From positions 1,302,001 through 1,366,000 of the forward strand of contig QEYB01001046.1 in the NCBI GenBank assembly GCA_017562135.1: a stretch of DNA of 64,000 bases. Reading direction: 5' to 3'. The stretch's first letter is position 1, and every line of letters starts with the position of its first letter. Below the pieces are notes generated by a model, which was not told the DNA's origin, searched no databases, and saw only the letters and a list, made by a program, of their open reading frames with translations. Positions 35,106 through 46,422 of the stretch are shown here, piece after piece. A program made the translations under genes and the position numbers. The DNA is from Dipylidium caninum. Lineage: Eukaryota; Platyhelminthes; Cestoda; Cyclophyllidea; Dipylidiidae.

Positions 35106-38100
35106 GTAAGTATTTTGTTCAATTTTCACTTTATCTAGCTTCCAAATTCTATGCCGTGGCCGTCCCACCATCCTCTCCTGGAGCGGGTCTTTTCGCAAAC
35201 ATTTCACAAGCAAAATCTAGACTCAAAAGCGTTAAGGGCTCTCGCTTGAAAGCATTTGAATCGATACAAGATGCCAGTAACTTTTCAACTCGCCCTGTCT
35301 TGGACACATCGGCGCCCACTTTGCCCCTTCCGGAGGGTGAGGCTATAAAATTCCCTGCGGTCAAGCAAGCCGATCTTCTGCGCTTTCGGAAATACATCGA
35401 AGCCAATGATCTTACGTCAATTAAAAGGTGTATTGAAGACAATCCCATGTATTTGCTTACCGGTTGTGATACACCTACTATCTTGCAGGTATATTTTTCA
35501 TGATTCTTCTTTATTTTTCTTAATTCGCTATTAATGTTGTGCATTTTACTAGTGTCTTCTCACAAAACTTCTTCTGTAGCTCGTGTTTCGTTTCAACGCT
35601 ATCCATATTGCCGCCAAAAGTGGAAATCCAGAGGTTATTAAACTGATCATCTCATATCTTGAATCACCCGATTTTTGGGCTCGAATTTACCCTAACGCCA
35701 GCGTCGACATGGCTGAGGAGCGTCAACGACGGGTTTTGGATCTCTATCTCAATAGTCCGGAAACTGGTGTATGCTCTTTTTTGTGTTTTTTGCTCTCCGT
35801 TGCCATAATTATTCTCCGAGTGAAGCCTACTTGGGCGTTCATTCATTTTTACATGAAAGATTATTTACTACCAGATTTTTAACCATGGCGCATTCATTTC
35901 TTAATTTTTTTGTTGTTTCGCTGGGACTGTGCATTCCCTCATTTAGATTGTTCATAGGGAACATGATTTTTGCTTTGGCTCGGATGATTTGTGTTAAAGT
36001 TATGTTTTATCCCAAGTTTACCCGTTAAATTTTATCTACATCCCAACATTGTGATATCACTGTACTCTTTTTTTGAACCATCCCGTTTTAACCGTATCCA
36101 TTCTTTGTAATGATCATTACCACCGATGTTTCATTCCTTATTGTTTTAGAAAAACCTATTTCAATTACAGTCACCACCGTGTTCTCTTTCCTTTTTTACA
36201 TTTGTGCGTAGAATGAAATGAGTCGTCAACCAAATCTATTGGCGCGGTGCTTGGTTTTTAAAATGCTTTCATTTGGTCATTTATTGGAAATGTTTTACCG
36301 ATCGTTTATCCACTGGTCTGTGTTGTTACTGCAGTACTCTGTTGTCGGATTTGCTAGGGTGTAACTTAAACTAATCTCCCTTTTATCGGCTTTGGCTTGC
36401 AGGAAATATTTATTATCAGGAAATAACTACTTTATTTATTAAATTTTATTCATGTAAATTGGACAAATTTTTTGAGAATGAAATGGGTAAGTTTGAAATG
36501 TTTTCCATAGCCTTTGTTACACGTATGCGCTTGCAGAACTTCTCATTTCATCTGACTAATCTATTATTTAAGGTTCTTAAATTGGAAGGTAATCTTCTTC
36601 GCCCCAACAAAATTTTCTTTTTTAAGTTTCCGGAAATGTAGCTAGTTTCGCATTCCATCTTGCTGACATTTCTAATTTTATACGATTAACAGGACTAGAT
36701 GAGGGTAGAGGGACCGGGTGTGGTGAAGTAGGTTGAGGAAGCAAGTTTAGCCTAATTCTGCCTTTCGTATCATGACGTATTATGTTTACCTTCTGATGTA
36801 ATGAAGTCGGGAGTGTCTTGCAGAAATTACTACACCACGAGACAATTGTTTACTTTCCTTTTTGATGATGTCAGTTCACCGCTCTCTTAAGTTTCCCCTC
36901 TCGATACTGTTGAAACAGAAATTCTGACAAATGGGAAAAAGATTCAAGTGCGATAGGGGCCGAAGAAGAGGAGCAGGGGGGCGGGGGTTTATGGATGAGC
37001 GGATCAGGCTGACATATCGCTATCTCTTTTAATCATCCATCTTTACCTCGTTCAAAAATTGCTACTATTTTAATTTCCTCAAGTTTGTCAACATGACTCG
37101 CGCTATCTGCCCTTGATGCTTGCTCATTATTTACTAGTTGTTTGCCTCATTAACTCTTAAAATTTTCACTTACTAACATGGCACCATTTTACCACTTATT
37201 TTTGGTCTAGTTTCTTCTTGTACGCCCCTACTGAGAGTGGCTTCTCTTTACGAGCATACCTAATTTTAGCTTCCCTCACAACGGATGGCAACTTGTCGCA
37301 ATTCTTTCCGTCTTTTTTAAGTATGTGCAGTTGTAGACTCGCTTCATTTTAAAAGAACAGAGAGGCAACATTGCAGGAGAGTCTCCCTAAGCAGCCGCAC
37401 AGTAGAATACTGCCTTGTAATTAATTTATAAATCGAGCAGGAGTCTTTGTGTGTGTGGGATACTGGCGAGTGAGAGAAGCGGTCGCAAGCAGGTTTGTAT
37501 TCCTGATTATGTTCTTTGTTTATAGAGCCTCTCTTCCGCCCTGCACCTCGCCAGTAAGTTCGGCCACGTGGAGTGCGTGCGTGTGTTGGCCAGCCACCCG
37601 GGCACCTTGCTGGATTTGCGCGACGCCTCCGGTGCCACCGCCCTCGACACTGTCTGCAACCGCCTCCTTGTCGACGAGTCTCTCTCCCTGGAGGAGAAAG
37701 CTCTTCGTCGACAGGCCATCGTTCGAGCTCTGGATGAACGGTATGGCCTCTGCACCGTTACCACTGACACTCTCCGCATTTTGGTGATTTTGTTTAATTT
37801 CAATGATAATCTTGCAATTTACTTATTTTCAAAATTGTACATCGGTTTAAAGGGACCAAATATTGCGTTTTGTGTTCTTTGCAACGTTTTGCCTTTCTCG
37901 TTAGCAATTATCATTGGAGTTTTCTTGACAGTGGGCATGACAGTGCTGTGTTTACCTTTTTCTGGAACTTTTAATTTATGATCTTGCTCCCTTGGTACCG
38001 TTCGTCAATTAATTAGTTTTGGTTGTCTCACATAGAAAAACGCCTCCTGGGTAAAACTGCTCCAACTCGGTTACCTCGAAGATTGGCATGCCTTTTTTCA

Positions 38101-41100
38101 ATTATACAAAATGGTTTTATGTGGTTTAAAACTCTTAATGATATTAAAAATTCATAATGAAAATAAACAGAGGATCTTTTTTCCCACTTTTTTAAAGATT
38201 TCTAGTCATTACAAAGCGTTCGACTTTTTTTGTTCGGTCGCTCTGTGTACCAAACTTCGAATCGAGTTGTGGGTTATGATGGACTGTGGTCTCCTCTCAT
38301 TATCAATCTTTACTCCGCCTGAGATCTATTTTCATGAAATTGTTTTACTCCCATTTGTAATTATCTCTCTGCTCACGCTATTATGGTCACAGTTTGTCCG
38401 GGCAGAGTTCTACCTTTTGTGGCCTCTGTCATTTATTCTGGTCTAATGGCATTTACCCTCGAGATACTTTTAGCTGAATCGTGTGCCGGACTACTTAGCA
38501 AATGGGATTTTATGGCAACACATTGAAACGAATACTCGCACAGAACGCGCCGTCACACGTGAATATGCAACTTTTTCTTTTCTCCCTCGCTTTGTCGATC
38601 TTTAGTCAGTTGAGTTCTCCTAATCCTTGTGCCTGCCGTCTTGGTTATTCTCGGCAAGCGATGTTCACATAGACTAAGCTGTTATTATTCGAAAATTACG
38701 CGACATTGCAGGCACCTGTGCTAACTTGAATGAATCTGTTCAGAAAGTTTGGAAACTTTGAAACGGTCATTTGGGTTTAGTTTGTGTTTAGCTACGACTG
38801 CGAGAGACATATCGTAGTGTGCGCTAGATATTTTTGTTTATAAATTTTGCGAGTATTTTTCGTTCTCATTTCGTAAAATTTTGTGTGCTTGTAAATCCCG
38901 TTTTTATTCTATTTTTTCGCCGGCACCAGGTGAACATTAACCGTGATCTGCAATCCTTTTCTTTTCTTGTACAAGTCCAACTTTTAGTCCTGCATCTAAT
39001 CTGAAAATTGATGGCAAGTAAAATAGCTGATTACCTTCGGTTATAAGGGTCTTGCGTACCATTTGGTTTGGAGAAGGAGCCACATAATGGCAAGAAAACT
39101 AGGGGCACCGATGATGGAAAGTGGAGACCTATAAAATCACCGGGTTGAAGACCAGTAAATAGCTCAATTGTATCTAATTTTTGTCAACAATGAAAATCTT
39201 ATTGCCTGCCTGTCCACTCAGCTACGTGGTGCTGGTAGATCGGAGCGAAGCGAGGGGCGGCGGGGGTGGGGGAGGCGCAGCCCACAGTCCTGCCGGAAAG
39301 CCTAATGGGGCGCCAGCTACACCACCTCCTCTCCGTCTCTGGCCAGCTGAGCTGCCCGGGAATAACCGAGTTCTGTTCGTATCTAACCGCTCATCGCCCG
39401 CCCGCCGCCCCACTTACTCCGCCTCCCGCACAAGCCCGAGATTCACCACCGCTCCCCTTCTCGCCCCGCCGTGCGGTCAGTCCCCCGCCCCCGTCGTTGG
39501 TGGCCGCCTTCCACTCGCCCTCTGCCATCGGCGCCGAGACTGTCGCGAGTGATGGTCCGGCGGACCTTCGGGCTTTTGGTGTCACCGGTCAACTCGTCCG
39601 TATACGAGCAATTCTTGGACCTCTTGATACAGAAGAGGTGAATTTCTGTTGGCGTTTTTTACTATTTTTCTATCAAGGCAGGAAGGTTGAATTCCCCATT
39701 TGTTGACCATGCCAATGCTCGGTTTCATTTGTTTACTCTCAAAAACATTTGAAATCCTCTTTGACTGTAGGGGTACTTTAAAGCTTTCACAGTTTTTCCT
39801 TCATTTCCTAGCTCTTTTTGGGATTTGAAGGTGTTTTTTGCAAAAAGGATTCTCTTATCTTTAGGTCTTTTGATTACAATTAGTCTATTTTGTTCAGCGT
39901 GTTTTGTGGATGCCCCACGTCTCTCTGATGGCGGCAACGTGGAGGTGCTTCTTGGCTTTTCTACTGTTGTGCCCGTTTGGACTGTTCTCCGTTCGTTTGG
40001 ATTTTGAGATATTTCACGTATCAGACGTGCACTCACCCCTTTGAGTCTACAATGTCAACGCATTTGGCATCGTAATAATCAGTGAATTTATTAGCGTTGA
40101 CCATCTCCTCCTTTTGGTTACAGTTCAACCTTCCATTGCTGAGGTTTTTCACTTTTAGGCTCGCCACGTGGTGGCCGTTTGGAGACGACCTCGAAATCCC
40201 TTTTGGACAAACATTCGTCTCATGGATGCAGAAAAGGGATATGAGAGATATGGCCGGTATGCCGCTGACATTATTTGGCCGATGTTATGAGCGTCACCGT
40301 GAAGCAGGATGTCAATCGCTTTGTAACACAGGTCACACCCTCGAACTTTTCATTTAAGTGATTTGCGGTGTAATTTTGAGGTATGGATACGTTCCTGCCA
40401 GATGTGCACCCCGAGTTGGTGACCTTTTTGTCAAATTGTCGGAATGCACCTCTAAAAGTGACCCATTTAATTCCGGGACATCTCCTGGCTAATTGCTACT
40501 CTAAAATCTCCCCTTGGGACGATTGACCGTTTTTCTACCAATTCGGGAGTATGAAGGAGTCGAGCCTGCACATAATCGTCGTTAAGGCATCAAGTTACCG
40601 TAGAGACGTTTTCTTGTTCAGGAACTACTTGGTCAAATGCCTGCCTCGATGTTTCCTTAAGCCCCGGTGTGGTTTCTGGCCTGACCCACAGTAATGGCGC
40701 TTTTAAAGTCAGTCCTATTCTATCTGCTAATGTAAACCATTCAATGGGATACTAACTCCCTGCCCTTCCGAGCAGTGAGCTCGGGAAACTTGAATTGTTG
40801 CTTATTTAAGATCAAAATACTGTATATTCGAATTTTTACATGATTGCGGTAGAAAGGGCTATTTTCTAAGTTCATTTGTCTTAAATTAGTAATCAAATAC
40901 TGCCCTGGGTGTGCTATGTAAATGAAGTAAACCTTGAGAAGATTTAACTTTGTAAGCCTTCAAGTAATCTTTCATCCCTTGAATCATCCGAATTCCACTT
41001 AGATAACTCCCATAACTTAATTTGCGTGAGTAGCACCGTGTTATTGCCTCACTCATTGGCATTGCTTTCGTGACTGATTACCTTTTTGTTCTCTCTCTAA

Positions 41101-42580
41101 CACATTTGAGGCAAATTGATCTTGTTGTCTAGACTGATGGCACATTCCCTCAGTAACCTAATCTTTTTTTTCGTTGAATTAAGGCGGCTGGCTAGAGAAC
41201 TTAAAACCAAATGGACAGAGCACTGGACTTTCCTAGATGATTTCGCCGATTTGCGGTCAGCCTACGGCCTCGGCTTGCTTAACGACTATCTGAGCCAATT
41301 CTACACTTCCGGCAATAAACCTACCAAGTCCCCTGTACCCTCACCTATCTCTTTCCCATGTAAAAAAATAAACTTTGACGAGAGTGTGGAAGAGTCCACC
41401 CCCAAAAAAACCCCGACCAAGCGCGTCAAGTGTGAGAGGAATATCATTTCGGCGAGTTTGACGAATGAAGGGCATCTCTGGACTGCATATAGGGAAGACA
41501 ATAACCCTGAACACGTTCTCTCGGACAGTCTTGAGGAATCTTCTTCATCACAGCTATCTTCAAATTCTCTTGCAGAAATTGAGAAGTAAGTACCGATATC
41601 TCCGCCTCCCTTTAACCTTTGAACCTGGATTTGGTGTTATCTTGCCGCACATAAATGTAGAGGACAATTGAAGCAAAGTCAGCACGTGGAATACGTGACA
41701 CGTGCATTATTAGTCTCGAAATCGTACTAGGTCCTTAGGGTTTTCAAACCTGCCTTTAGCCTTTTCAAAATTTGTCAAAAATTTGGAGCCTAATCGCTCG
41801 TTTAGTCTCAGTACCCTTTATTTGGGACATCGGAGACGTCATCTTAGGGAGGAGCCGTTTTTTGATTTTCGACGACCAATTAACAACCACGTCATACAGC
41901 CGAGACGAAAATCCCACGTTTACTGTCAAGCCTTTTAAAAGGTCAGGCGCAGACCAATCGTGCCTACCTCTGGATCAGAACCGCAGTCGATGTTGATCAA
42001 CTCTTCTTCTCAATCGACTTGGAGCAATATAGGCAAACCCGCCCGCATTTCAGAGGTTATCGTTGTACTACTTGAAAGGTTCCATTTGTCCTTCAGTGAT
42101 CCGAAATGTCAAGCTTCCAAGCAAATGTCCCCAGTAATTGGACTGCTGAACAATTTCATAGTTTCTTCCCCTCTGCGATTCATTCTGCCCCCCTCTTGTG
42201 CCGGCGGAGGTAGTCCAACCATCTCCAGGCCGGAGAAGCGCATTTCCATGTTCTCTCGCAGCGAGGATGTAGTCAACACGTCGCCACGTTGTATAGCGAC
42301 ACCAGTGCGGAAAACCCCTGCAGCTTCGCGAAGACACGTCATCGAGGGCGTATGGCCAAGCCTACTAGAACAAACGCCAGAAGCACGGATTCACATGTCG
42401 CATCTACAAGCATCCATTACAAACGCAGAAATCAGTGCACATAACGCGCTCAGTGATGAAGTTGCTCCGGACGAAAAGGAAAGTCAACATGAGGAAGCGG
42501 TGGATGAACCAGCTATGGAAAACTTCCTCTTTGTGAAACGGTGGAAGAGGGAAATTGATCTTTCGATTCACCTCTCCTAG
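35048..42580 (+). CDS. ANKLE2: ANKLE2 (LEM4) homologue, ankyrin repeat protein, 8 exons
   Basis: Eight exons encode about 786 residues: 35048-35105, 35139-35488, 35580-35768, 37526-37740, 39222-39637, 40159-40256, 41184-41585, 41947-42580. In order they hold an acidic serine-rich start, a viroplasmin/RNase H1 N-terminus-like segment (FYAVAV...GSRLKAFES), an ankyrin pair (NAIHIAAKSGNPEV; SALHLASKFGHVECV) with the conserved VLDLYLNSPETG between them, a poorly conserved Pro/Ser-rich insert, and the WTEHWTFLDDFADL block. Near the C-terminus FLFVKRWKREI matches the human FPAVHRWKSAV. In animals ANKLE2 promotes nuclear envelope reassembly by controlling BAF phosphorylation through VRK1 and PP2A (family knowledge). 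No transmembrane segment or LEM domain is seen, so these are absent or lie in an unfound upstream exon. One frame discontinuity is needed in exon 5. A possible poly(A) signal is at 43271. Confidence 0.88.
35106..35138 (+). other. 33-base micro-intron in ANKLE2
   Basis: The segment starts GTAAGTATTTTG and ends with the T-rich acceptor TTTATCTAG. It is 33 bases, a multiple of three with no stop, so the frame is open whether or not it is removed. Removal turns the junction into EPFPSKFYAV, which suits the viroplasmin-like domain better than the retained KYFVQFSLYLA. Introns of this size are typical of some flatworm genes (established for schistosomes). Confidence 0.75.
35139..35488 (+). CDS. ANKLE2: ANKLE2 exon 2 (viroplasmin-like domain)
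   Basis: Contains FYAVAVPPSSPGAGLF and SVKGSRLKAFESIQDAS, the pattern of the RNase H1 N-terminal/viroplasmin fold. RFRKYIEANDLTSIKRCIED and GCDTPTILQ follow, aligning with the human region ending DNPTIVQ. The exit phase is 0 at a CAG/GTATAT donor. Confidence 0.9.
35580..35768 (+). CDS. ANKLE2: ANKLE2 exon 3 (first ankyrin repeat)
   Basis: Exactly 63 codons behind a TTCTGTAG acceptor. NAIHIAAKSGNPEVIKLII is an ankyrin repeat. ESPDFWARIYPNAS and RVLDLYLNSPETG match the ANKLE2-specific spacer between repeats. Confidence 0.92.
35769..37525 (+). other. ANKLE2 intron 3
   Basis: A T-rich intron of 1.76 kb, GTATGC to TTTATAG. It contains a G/C-rich run near 36970-36985 and no coding segment. Confidence 0.7.
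37526..37740 (+). CDS. ANKLE2: ANKLE2 exon 4 (second ankyrin repeat)
   Basis: SALHLASKFGHVECVRVLAS is the second ankyrin repeat, followed by GATALDTVCNR (human KTPEDVICER) and a charged helix ending RALDE. The exit phase is 2 at GTATGG. Codons here are clearly GC-richer at third positions than in exons 1-3. Confidence 0.92.
37741..39221 (+). other. ANKLE2 intron 4
   Basis: A T-rich intron of 1.48 kb, GTATGG to CCACTCAG. The exon 4 frame stays open for 80 codons into it, with a hydrophobic product, but downstream homology supports splicing at 37741. Confidence 0.7.
39222..39637 (+). CDS. ANKLE2: ANKLE2 exon 5 (variable insert, frame discontinuity)
   Basis: The start joins exon 4 in phase to read YVVLVDRSEA (human HYYVPLLRAEE). 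The end, LRAFGVTGQLVRI...LDTEE, matches human TLRAFAGPLSP and is in phase with exon 6. The two ends are in different frames, off by one base. The likeliest place is the G-rich stretch at 39254-39275, where a one-base length error is easy. A small intron of 3n+1 bases is the alternative. The middle is low-complexity Pro/Ser/Arg. Confidence 0.65.
40159..40256 (+). CDS. ANKLE2: ANKLE2 exon 6
   Basis: Enters in phase 0 after CACTTTTAG and leaves in phase 2 at GTATGC. VWRRPRNPFWTNIRLMDAEK followed by GYERYG is equivalent to LWKTPPRE...DPERGFERVG of human ANKLE2. Confidence 0.85.
41184..41585 (+). CDS. ANKLE2: ANKLE2 exon 7
   Basis: One base completes the Arg codon split with exon 6, giving GYERYGRRLARELKTKWTEH, the human [20 protein letters not shown] region. 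WTFLDDFADLRSAYGLGLL follows. The rest is a charged, serine-rich, probably disordered tail with a KKTPTKRVK cluster. The donor is GTAAGT in phase 2. Confidence 0.88.
41947..42580 (+). CDS. ANKLE2: ANKLE2 exon 8 (C-terminus)
   Basis: The acceptor TTTAAAAGGTCAG is the one that gives the correct phase; an upstream alternative at 41811 runs into a stop at 41936. The peptide is mostly low complexity. Near its end FLFVKRWKREI resembles the conserved C-terminal block of ANKLE2. It stops with TAG at 42578. Confidence 0.75.
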
Positions 42581-43270
42581 CCCAACTGAGTTTGTTAAAC
42601 AGCAAAGACAAAAACTTGTAAATGTACATATCGCCTCTGTGTATATTTTATTGTAACATTCTCGAAAAAGCGAAACTAAAGTGGATTATGAGCCCTTCGT
42701 AGTTATGTAGAAAAATTTTCATATTCATGTTCCAAGCCAAGTTGAAGAGAAATAATAGAGTTCGCATGAGGCCGTTCATGTCAGAAAATGAAAGAGACAG
42801 ATAGTCCGTACCCAGGCTGTTGTTAGTCCTCTGTTCCCGGTTGCGATTAGCTATTCTTCTTGTGGCCTAGGTGAAAGTAGCTTGGGATGGATCAGAGCTG
42901 CCAACATTCATTTCAATAATGATTTGCAGCGGAATGATGCACTGACCGTTTAATTGGCGCAAACTTATTGGACCAATCAAGTAACCCTGGATTTGATTTA
43001 AATTGGTGGTAATGTGGGGACGTCAGGATCCTAAAGGGCAAGGGAATAGGCACTATTTTACGGCAGCGGTTAATAAGTGTTATATGTGAATGTTGTAAAA
43101 TCAACGGATGCAGTTCTTTACCGAATATAAAGGAGTGAGCGGGTCCAAGTTCGAAATGCTGCCATATAATTATATTGTCCGTAGTTGACTTCGTTATGTA
43201 GAAATAAGTTACGAAATAGATTATTCTATTATAGTATCATATGAGGCCTTCTGCAATAGTGCGTCATCAC

Positions 43271-43276
43271 AATAAA
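43271..43276 (+). promoter_or_regulatory. Possible poly(A) signal after ANKLE2
   Basis: AATAAA lies 690 bases after the ANKLE2 stop and 430 bases before the next start. No closer canonical hexamer was seen. Confidence 0.35.
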
Positions 43277-43663
43277 ACAAATATATGTCAGATGCGTTTC
43301 TTGTGTGATGTGTGTGAAACCCCCACAGCTTTCCTTCACTTTTTATGTACTATTTCCACTAAATTTACGTGCATGATCGGGTATAACCTCCATCTCATCC
43401 ACGAAACAAATTAATTTAGTTAAATGCTTTTTTATTGCAAAACAATATCTTTAAAAATCATAAAATTCGCTATTTTAAAGTAAACGACCGCTTTTTAGGT
43501 CGTCAATCTGTTTGGGCTTTTCTTTCAAGGCTCCCTATGCGGACATCAATGTCATTCACTTACCTGGTTCCATAATTGGTTACAAATCCCTCGACATCGG
43601 CCACCTAATTGGTGGGATCGCCCAACCAATCGAGATGCCACTCAAAGACGCATGAGTTTTCAG

Positions 43664-43707
43664 TGGCGGTATCGTGAATCGGATACGTGCTTTGCTGTGT
43701 CGATTTA
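43664..43707 (+). promoter_or_regulatory. Candidate 5' leader of the ALDH16-like gene after an acceptor
   Basis: GAGTTTTCAG ends at 43663, 44 bases before the ATG. It could be the 3' splice site of a 5' UTR intron or of leader trans-splicing. Confidence 0.3.
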
Positions 43708-45748
43708 ATGAGCGCCTTTGCTTCCTCCCCCTTAGCGATTCCTTATGTATCACACTCAATGAAGGGCCTCCAAGAGCTTATGAACGGATGTAGCTACGAA
43801 ATTGGACCCTTATCCGTCGTCGGATCTCAAAGTTTCAAAATTGACGAGAAGTTAGAGTTTGAATTAAATCACATGGACCATACAGTGACCGTCTGTTTCA
43901 GCGCCGGCGTACCCGAGAAACTCAATACCGTCCTCAGTTGAATGTGAGAAAGTGAATCAATTTCTCAAACGCCTGTCAGAGAACTCATCCTCCGACTTCG
44001 ACATTTTCGCACAAGCGCTCGTAGCCAGCTTCGAGGTACAAATGGGTGATTTAATGACCTATGACAAATCAACCTACGTCGCCCTTGCATCCAAAGCTCT
44101 TGATATCACGGAACAGGCGAAATCATCGAATACTTGTTCCTCCAACTCCAAACCAGTTTCTCTTTATGTACCTCCTTTCGACAACGATTTCCTTCACGTG
44201 GTAACACGTATTTTAAGGGCCTTTGCCCATAGGCAAGGTGTCGTCATCTGTTGTGCCTCACTACGATTGATGGTGCCCCTCTTTGTTTTTACGAAACGTG
44301 CCATCGCTGCTGGTGCACCACAGCACATCATCTCTTTCTTGCCTTTTAAGAAAACCGACACAAAGGACTCCTATGTATCCTCTATCGAAATGATTATACA
44401 ACCTGCAGACATTGGGAGCGCCGTAAGAGCAATTGTAAAGGGTTCTTCCTATCAAGCAGGGACTACTTCATGGCGTCCCTCTATTGTTCTAGTTGAACAA
44501 GTCTATGAAAATGATTTTTGTAACAAAGTGAAAAGTCTTGTATCCAGCTCAACACCGACCTCGGAGACTCTAAATGAAAATTCACACCTTCATAACACCT
44601 GTGTCGTACCATCTTATTTGAAGGAGGATTTAGATAAGTTTCTTAAACTGGCTGCCAATGATGGGGCAGAAATCATCCGCCCATCAGAGAGCACCGGCCC
44701 TATCTTCATTTTCGGCCTTACCCCAGCTGCAGCAATGCTGGACAAGGCCAAGAGTTTGCCGCTTGGCCCTTTCACGATTGTCATTCCCTTCCGCACGGTG
44801 AAGGAGGGTCTCAAATTAGCCAGATACTTCAGCGATCGCGAAATTCGTGTTTTGGGAGCGGGTGAGTATGTTAGTTTCATCCCAAAATCAGCCACTATTT
44901 GGACCCAGAATGCCAGTCTTTCTCTTCAAGTGCTCGCTAAACTATCAAACTACACAGCTTTGGGTATAAACTCCGACATACATCGTTTGGCAGCCTCTTT
45001 TTACTTATCAGAATGCTCTGCCACCTGCCCAAATGTTCGTCTTCCCGGTCTTCCCGTACCTTTAGACCAAGTTTTCCATAGTTGTAATGCGAGTATCGCT
45101 GCTGACTTTTCCAAGATTTTCACCTCCGTAGAGAAGTTGCTCCAGGCCTGGAGGAAGATTTCTTTTGATAGAAGATTGGCCGTTTTTACACCCTGTGAAG
45201 ATTTTGTTTCGATCATCCCTAAGTTGAGGCAAATTAAATGCGACGCTGTAACTCAAAATGTGTCAGTCTCCCCACATATCACCTTGGATGATCAGTTGAA
45301 TTGCACTTTTGCAAACGGACGCCTCTGCCTCTTTCATAAATGGCAGGTTCCTTGTGGGCTCGTAAACATTGTTCTTACCTCGAGTGAGCTTCTTCCCACT
45401 CTCAAGGAATTGGTACTCTCCTCGGTTGTTCTGGGTAACGTAGTGCTTATTGTTGCACCGAAGTCGATAACTCCAAGTAAGGAGGTGCACGCTTTTTGTG
45501 GTACTGTCAATCAACTCGTCACACAGTTCTGTCCTGCTTTGAGCTCACTGGGGCCTATCGTCCAAGTGAAATGCGTTGAGGCCTCTTCTGCTGACATTTC
45601 TTCGGCCCTTTCCAGTCTTGCAGTGCCTGGAATCATGTGCATTTCTGCTCCCGAGGATGAATGTCTCTTGGAGCAGGTGAGTGTGGAGAATCTCGTCCGT
45701 CATGTCTCTATCTTCTGGTCTGTGGGTGGAGACTTGTTTGCCAACTAA
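43708..45748 (+). CDS. ALDH16A1-like aldehyde dehydrogenase pseudoenzyme, frame break
   Basis: An unspliced coding region of about 680 residues in two frames: ATG 43708 to a TGA at 43939, and an open frame from 43889 to the stop at 45746. Joined in the overlap they match ALDH16A1 from the N-terminus through the first dehydrogenase domain (IEMIIQPADIGSAVRAIVKG; GPFTIVIPFRTVKEGLKLA) and into the start of a second domain (FHKWQVPCGLVNIVLTSSEL; SVVLGNVVLIVAPKS). ALDH16 is known for a second, partial dehydrogenase domain, and mammalian forms lack the catalytic cysteine (family knowledge). Here the catalytic loop, normally Q-G-x-C, reads QAGTTSW near residue 170 of the downstream frame, so the cysteine is missing. 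The ELGGK-type motif is also not recognisable. It is probably a non-enzymatic partner or scaffold. Human ALDH16A1 has 802 residues, so this copy is shorter. The frame break could be an error, a small intron or real decay. Confidence 0.75.
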
Positions 45749-46422
45749 CCTGGTCCCCGACCGACTATTAGCCACCATTTTCAAATTCACTTTACTAGTG
45801 CGACCCGCTTCATAGTCTTATTATCCTCAGTTTTCTTAGTACATACTTTCAAGTGCTTCTTGGTGTTTCCTATTGGGGATGGGAGGGGAGAGAAACTCCG
45901 CAAAATCCCACTTTGCTGGAGTTCATCCAACCTAGCGGGTAGTAATTTGGATGTTCTGCAATCGTGATAATTAATTCCTATTTGGCATTTCGTTAGCCTG
46001 ATTCTTCAAATGTAGGTGATTTTGTTAAGTGATTAACTTTCTTACACTTCCTTCAATTAGACTGATTTTGTCCTGACATCCTGGATTCCTGGTGATGAGT
46101 GGAGTTGTGGAAATGATGGGCTAAAACATCAGTTTGTTTACTAGATTACGAAGCTTATTTACGATCGCAATGTAAATGAATGAGAAACTTGGCAATAAGT
46201 AACCGGCATAGCGTCTACTATCTCTTTACCAAATCTTCGGCTGATTTAGTTTGCTCTGCTCAACGTTCTTTCATATATTGCGTCCTTTAGCTTTGACGGC
46301 CCGAAAAGTCATGTGGAGGCAGATTGTTCCCTCTTGGCTCTCTGTTTCCGTGAGGAGCTTTTCACATCCGATCATGTGTAGTATTAACTTTTTTTAATCA
46401 GCACTACTTTATGAGCTCCGAG
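45749..46422. other. Intergenic, convergent gene ends
   Basis: No coding segment is seen. It lies between the stop of the ALDH16-like gene (+) and the proposed stop of the unidentified minus-strand gene. No canonical AATAAA was noticed in either direction close to the stops. Confidence 0.45.

Noticed and set aside
41682..41704. Paired CACGTG E-box-like sites
   Set aside because: Located inside an ANKLE2 intron; such six-base sites occur often by chance.
41812..41938. Earlier acceptor for ANKLE2 exon 8 at 41811
   Set aside because: Gives correct phase but meets an in-frame TAA at 41936; the acceptor ending at 41946 fits without a stop.
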